DNA from: Bacteroidales bacterium
GTDB taxonomy: Bacteria > Bacteroidota > Bacteroidia > Bacteroidales > Muribaculaceae
Direction: 5' to 3'
DNA length: 64,000 bases
NCBI GenBank assembly: GCA_015061055.1
Contig: SUXH01000012.1
Coordinates: 1-64,000, forward strand
Below are positions 61,451-64,000 of this stretch, one piece after another. Within the stretch, counting starts at the first letter, position 1, and each line of letters starts with the position of its first letter. The translations under genes and the position numbers were made by a program. The notes under the pieces were generated by a model. The model was not told where the DNA came from, did not search any database, and saw only the letters and a program-made list of their open reading frames with translations.

Positions 61451-61891
61451 ATGGCATTAGAATCATTTCTCGATAAAGAATCGCAATTACGTGTGGTAGA
61501 AGCTATCGGAGTTGCCGAGAAATGCACTTCGGGCGAAATACGAGTGCATATAGAGCCTACTTGTAAGAAAGAAAATCCTTACGATCGCGCCGTAGAAGTG
61601 TTTGACCAACTTGAGATGTATAAAACAGAGGCTCGTAATGGTGTACTTATATATATTGCTTATAAGTCGCGAAAGCTGGCTGTTATAGGTGATAAGGGTA
61701 TTACACAGAAGGTTGGTGTCAATTTTTGGGTAGGTGAAAAGGATATCCTTGCCGAATATCTTCGTGCCAAAAAACCTGCCGAAGGATTGTGTAAGGTGAT
61801 AAAGATGATAGGTGAGAATCTTGCTAAATATTTTCCTTATCAGAACGATGATGTAAACGAATTGAGTAATGAGATTTCTTATGAAGAATAA
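61451..61891 (+). CDS. TPM-domain protein without signal peptide
   Basis: 146 residues forming a single TPM domain (TPM_phosphatase/YgcG-like): GEIRVHIEPTCKKENPYDRAVEVFDQLEMYKTEARNGVLIYIAYKSRKLAVIGDKGI (about 26-84), then a helical end. No signal peptide or membrane helix is present, so it differs from the next gene, which is an exported TPM protein. The substrate is unknown; plant relatives have phosphatase activity. It follows lemA closely and overlaps the next gene by 11 bp. Confidence 0.85.
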   Translation: MALESFLDKESQLRVVEAIGVAEKCTSGEIRVHIEPTCKKENPYDRAVEVFDQLEMYKTEARNGVLIYIAYKSRKLAVIGDKGITQKVGVNFWVGEKDILAEYLRAKKPAEGLCKVIKMIGENLAKYFPYQNDDVNELSNEISYEE

Positions 61892-62708
61892 TATTGTGAA
61901 ATCGTTGGCGGTAATGCTCTTGTTGTGTGTGTCGATGATTGTGCAGGCACAAGTGCCCGATGCCCCCAACCCTCCACGACTTGTGAATGATTTTGCCGGT
62001 GTGTTTTCGGCAGAGCAAGTGAAGGTGCTTGAAGATTCGCTCGTAAGATTCTCAAAAAAGACATCAAATCAAGTTACTATCGTTACCGTTAATGATCTTG
62101 GCGGGATGGAAGCTTCGCAATTCGCTTATGAGATTGGCGAAAAGTGGGGCGTGGGCGGAAGTAAGAATAATAATGGTGTTGTGATTCTTATTAAGCCAAA
62201 GACCGATACCAAGGGGCAGGCATTTATTGCTACCGGATATGGTGTTGAGGGTGTGTTACCTGATGCTTCGTGTAGTCGAATCGTGAATAACGAGATGATT
62301 CCCGAATTTAAGCAAAATGCTTATTTTAGAGGAGTTGTACGTGCGCTAAATATCATTCTGCCGGTTCTTGCTAATGAGTATTCAGTTGAAGAATATGAAG
62401 GCGGAGAGTTGAACGGTATCTTTTTCGGATTGTTTATTGTGTTGGTCGGAATGTTGTTTGTTTTCATCTTGGTATATATGTCAAGCAATGGGAATGACAA
62501 TGATAATAGTCGTAATGGCAATTCGGGAACATTTGGAGGACGTGATCAGGGTAGTGATATAGCTACAGCAATATTATTGGGTAGTTTACTCGGTGGCGGA
62601 CGCTCATCCGGACGTTCCGGCGGTTCGTTTGGTGGTGGCTCATTTGGTGGTTTCGGAGGCTTTGGAGGAGGCTCGTTCGGAGGCGGAGGAGCCGGCGGAA
62701 GTTGGTAG
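61881..62708 (+). CDS. Exported TPM-domain protein (YgcG-like) with Gly-rich tail
   Basis: 275 residues from ATG 61881, which lies inside the upstream gene's last codons; an upstream ATG at 61869 would add four. Signal peptide about 1-23 (LAVMLLLCVSMIVQAQ). The TPM domain is about 27-160 (NDFAGVFSAEQVKVLEDSLVRFSKKTSNQVTIVTV, ... KWGVGGSKNNNGVVILIKPKTD, ATGYGVEGVLPDA). A transmembrane helix (about 180-200, FFGLFIVLVGMLFVFILVY) and a cytoplasmic tail made of Gly/Ser/Phe repeats (GGSFGGGSFGG...) complete it. Probable role in envelope quality control; unproven. Confidence 0.9.
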   Translation: MKNNIVKSLAVMLLLCVSMIVQAQVPDAPNPPRLVNDFAGVFSAEQVKVLEDSLVRFSKKTSNQVTIVTVNDLGGMEASQFAYEIGEKWGVGGSKNNNGVVILIKPKTDTKGQAFIATGYGVEGVLPDASCSRIVNNEMIPEFKQNAYFRGVVRALNIILPVLANEYSVEEYEGGELNGIFFGLFIVLVGMLFVFILVYMSSNGNDNDNSRNGNSGTFGGRDQGSDIATAILLGSLLGGGRSSGRSGGSFGGGSFGGFGGFGGGSFGGGGAGGSW

Positions 62709-62733
62709 AAATTACCGAAATGATTATATAATG

Positions 62734-62773
62734 AAGATATTGGATTTCGATATTGAAGTCCAATATCTTTTTA
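62734..62773 (+). terminator. Terminator after the lemA operon
   Basis: AAGATATTGGATTTC and GAAGTCCAATATCTT pair almost completely, followed by TTTTTA. It also lies just past the recO stop on the minus strand. Confidence 0.75.
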
Positions 62774-62781
62774 TTATAAGG

Positions 62782-63507
62782 CTATATGAAAAGTTGCTTG
62801 AGGATTTCGGGTGAGCGCAGATTACCTACCATAGAGTTGTGTAGGCGATAGTAGGCAAGTGCAATATCGAGAATTTCGCCTCGTTGAGTACGTGAAAATC
62901 GAAAATGGTGCAGGTTGCGTGAGGTCATTCTGGATAGTAATACGATTGCGGGAGCATCTTTGGGTGAAAGACGGTGTTGGTGCGTAGGGCATTCACGAGA
63001 GAAAGTCCCATTGACCATATCAAACCAATATCCTTCGCGATAGGTTTCTATGTCGGGTTGAATGCCGAGAAAAGCCCCAAGGTTATATAAAAACCAAATG
63101 TGGAAATTGGCGATGCCCGATTCAAGAGTGTCAAGCAACTGAATGGAAGTCGCAATGAAATTGAAAAGAGGGTGATTTTCTTCACTTTCTTGTATTGAGC
63201 GACTCAGAAGTTCGCTTATGAACATTGCGATAGCATTTTTTGACGGTTCGGAATAGATGCTTGAGAGTGTGGTTAGCGGGCGTGCATCACGAAAAGTGTG
63301 TAAATCGCGTCCGGGCAAAATCTTGGCTTCAAATTCTATTGTAGATAAAGGCATAAATATAGCATTGCGCATTCGCGCATTCTTTGTGTTGCCTTGCGGA
63401 AGCATAAAAGCCATACGCCCACGTTTGTTGGTGAGGATATGTGCAATTGAATTTTTGTCGCTGTAGCGAAGTACATAAAGAACTATTCCGTTAAGTTTTT
63501 CGTACAT
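62782..63507 (-). CDS. recO: DNA repair protein RecO
   Basis: 241 residues. The N-terminal OB fold (about 1-78: GIVLYVLRYSDKNSIAHILTNKRGRMAFMLPQG) binds DNA and SSB. The C-terminal helical domain contains a conserved FISELLSRSIQESEENHPLFNFI stretch. RecO anneals complementary strands and helps load RecA in the RecFOR pathway. The four zinc cysteines of some RecO proteins are not conserved here, as usual for Bacteroidota RecO. It lies in a single-gene unit. Confidence 0.92.
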   Translation of the reverse strand: MYEKLNGIVLYVLRYSDKNSIAHILTNKRGRMAFMLPQGNTKNARMRNAIFMPLSTIEFEAKILPGRDLHTFRDARPLTTLSSIYSEPSKNAIAMFISELLSRSIQESEENHPLFNFIATSIQLLDTLESGIANFHIWFLYNLGAFLGIQPDIETYREGYWFDMVNGTFSRECPTHQHRLSPKDAPAIVLLSRMTSRNLHHFRFSRTQRGEILDIALAYYRLHNSMVGNLRSPEILKQLFI

Positions 63508-63631
63508 TCAAATTATTTTATTTACTTTGCAAAATAAAGCGATATTTTTTTGCAATATTCGTGAAAAAAAGCGATGTGTGCAAGTTGTTGAATGAAAAAA
63601 TACTCATTTTTTGAAAAATATTGTAAGAAAA

Positions 63632-63663
63632 TTTGGTGAATTCAGAAAAAGTGTCTAAATTTG
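63632..63663 (+). promoter_or_regulatory. Promoter of tRNA-Glu
   Basis: TTTG (63632-63635) and TAAATTTG (63656-63663) with a 20-bp spacer, the ideal arrangement. Confidence 0.65.
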
Positions 63664-63690
63664 CATTCGCTTTCGATAAGCACGGTTTAA

Positions 63691-63762
63691 GGCCCCTTCG
63701 TCTATCGGTTAGGACGCAAGATTTTCATTCTTGAAAGAGGAGTTCGATTCTCCTAGGGGCTA
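63691..63762 (+). tRNA. tRNA-Glu (TTC)
   Basis: The acceptor stem GGCCCCT pairs with AGGGGCT (one wobble). The anticodon stem CAAGA/TCTTG encloses TTTTCAT with anticodon TTC. The T-arm holds GAGTTCGATTCTC. CCA is not encoded. rpsT follows 40 bp downstream. Confidence 0.95.
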
Positions 63763-63802
63763 CAAAAATAAAAAATGCACTATAAAAGTTTAAGATTTTA
63801 AA

Positions 63803-64000
63803 ATGGCAAATCACAAATCATCAATCAAAAGAATCCGCCAAACAGTGGCAAGAAGACTGCACAATCGTTACTATGTGAAGTCGGCTCGTACTACAGTACG
63901 TCGCTTCCGTGCATTGACTGATAAGGCTGAAGCAACAGCGAAGTTGCCTAAAGTAATTTCGCTATTAGATAAGATCGCTGGAAAGGGCTTGATCTCAAAG
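63803..64000 (+). CDS. rpsT: 30S ribosomal protein S20 (5' part)
   Basis: The first 66 codons are visible, running off the window. The start MANHKSSIKRIRQTVARRLH and the following Arg/Lys-rich helices (VRRFRALTDKAEA) are characteristic of S20, which binds 16S rRNA during 30S assembly. The full protein is normally about 84-90 residues. It lies right behind tRNA-Glu and probably shares its transcript or a promoter in the gap. Confidence 0.97.
   Translation, partial: MANHKSSIKRIRQTVARRLHNRYYVKSARTTVRRFRALTDKAEATAKLPKVISLLDKIAGKGLISK

Overview
This window is a chromosomal segment of a Bacteroidales bacterium. Three lines of evidence support that. Promoters carry the Bacteroidota -7 motif TAnnTTTG with little Shine-Dalgarno signal. 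Many lipoproteins and families are Bacteroidota-typical (fused SecDF, NigD-like, DUF3467, DUF5715, SagB-type nitroreductase, IntDOT-like integrase). The LemA/TPM and suf arrangements also fit. The moderate-to-low GC suggests a gut lineage such as Muribaculaceae or Barnesiellaceae, but genus cannot be fixed from sequence alone. No rRNA or CRISPR array was seen.

1-11.3 kb is an integrative defence island. It holds the tail of a probable DNA methyltransferase, a GIY-YIG/helicase restriction protein, a complete four-gene QatABCD anti-phage operon, a DUF234-type ATPase with a PD-(D/E)xK-like C-terminus, a small RhuM-like protein, and an IntDOT-like tyrosine recombinase at the right end. The Qat block is visibly more AT-rich than its neighbours, so the island looks assembled from separate pieces.

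11.4-25.2 kb starts with a RelA/SpoT homologue whose synthetase half looks degenerate. It continues with an unknown protein, an AT-rich operon of three unrecognised exported proteins, the aspartate-alanine antiporter/aspartate 4-decarboxylase pair (aspT-asdA), and a leftward operon of HAD phosphatase, aroB and an NrdG-like radical SAM protein.

25.4-28.1 kb is a second accessory spot. It has a DUF4062-coiled coil-TPR protein with seven nearly identical 126-bp repeats, followed by a transposase remnant and a hairpin-rich repeat. The repeat recurs near 49.7 kb beside the same IS-end-like sequence. There it adjoins an 87-bp direct repeat flanking two related small exported proteins.

28.1-64 kb is otherwise mostly housekeeping: tricorn-like protease, NERD protein, folB, glsA, sufBCDS, patatin, thioredoxin, slyD, asnA, a LolD-like ATPase, cysS, an esterase, EamA and MATE transporters, an Ig-like lipoprotein, secDF, lemA with two TPM genes, recO, and the start of rpsT. 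Three tRNA genes (Asp-GTC, Arg-CCT, Glu-TTC) lie in this part.
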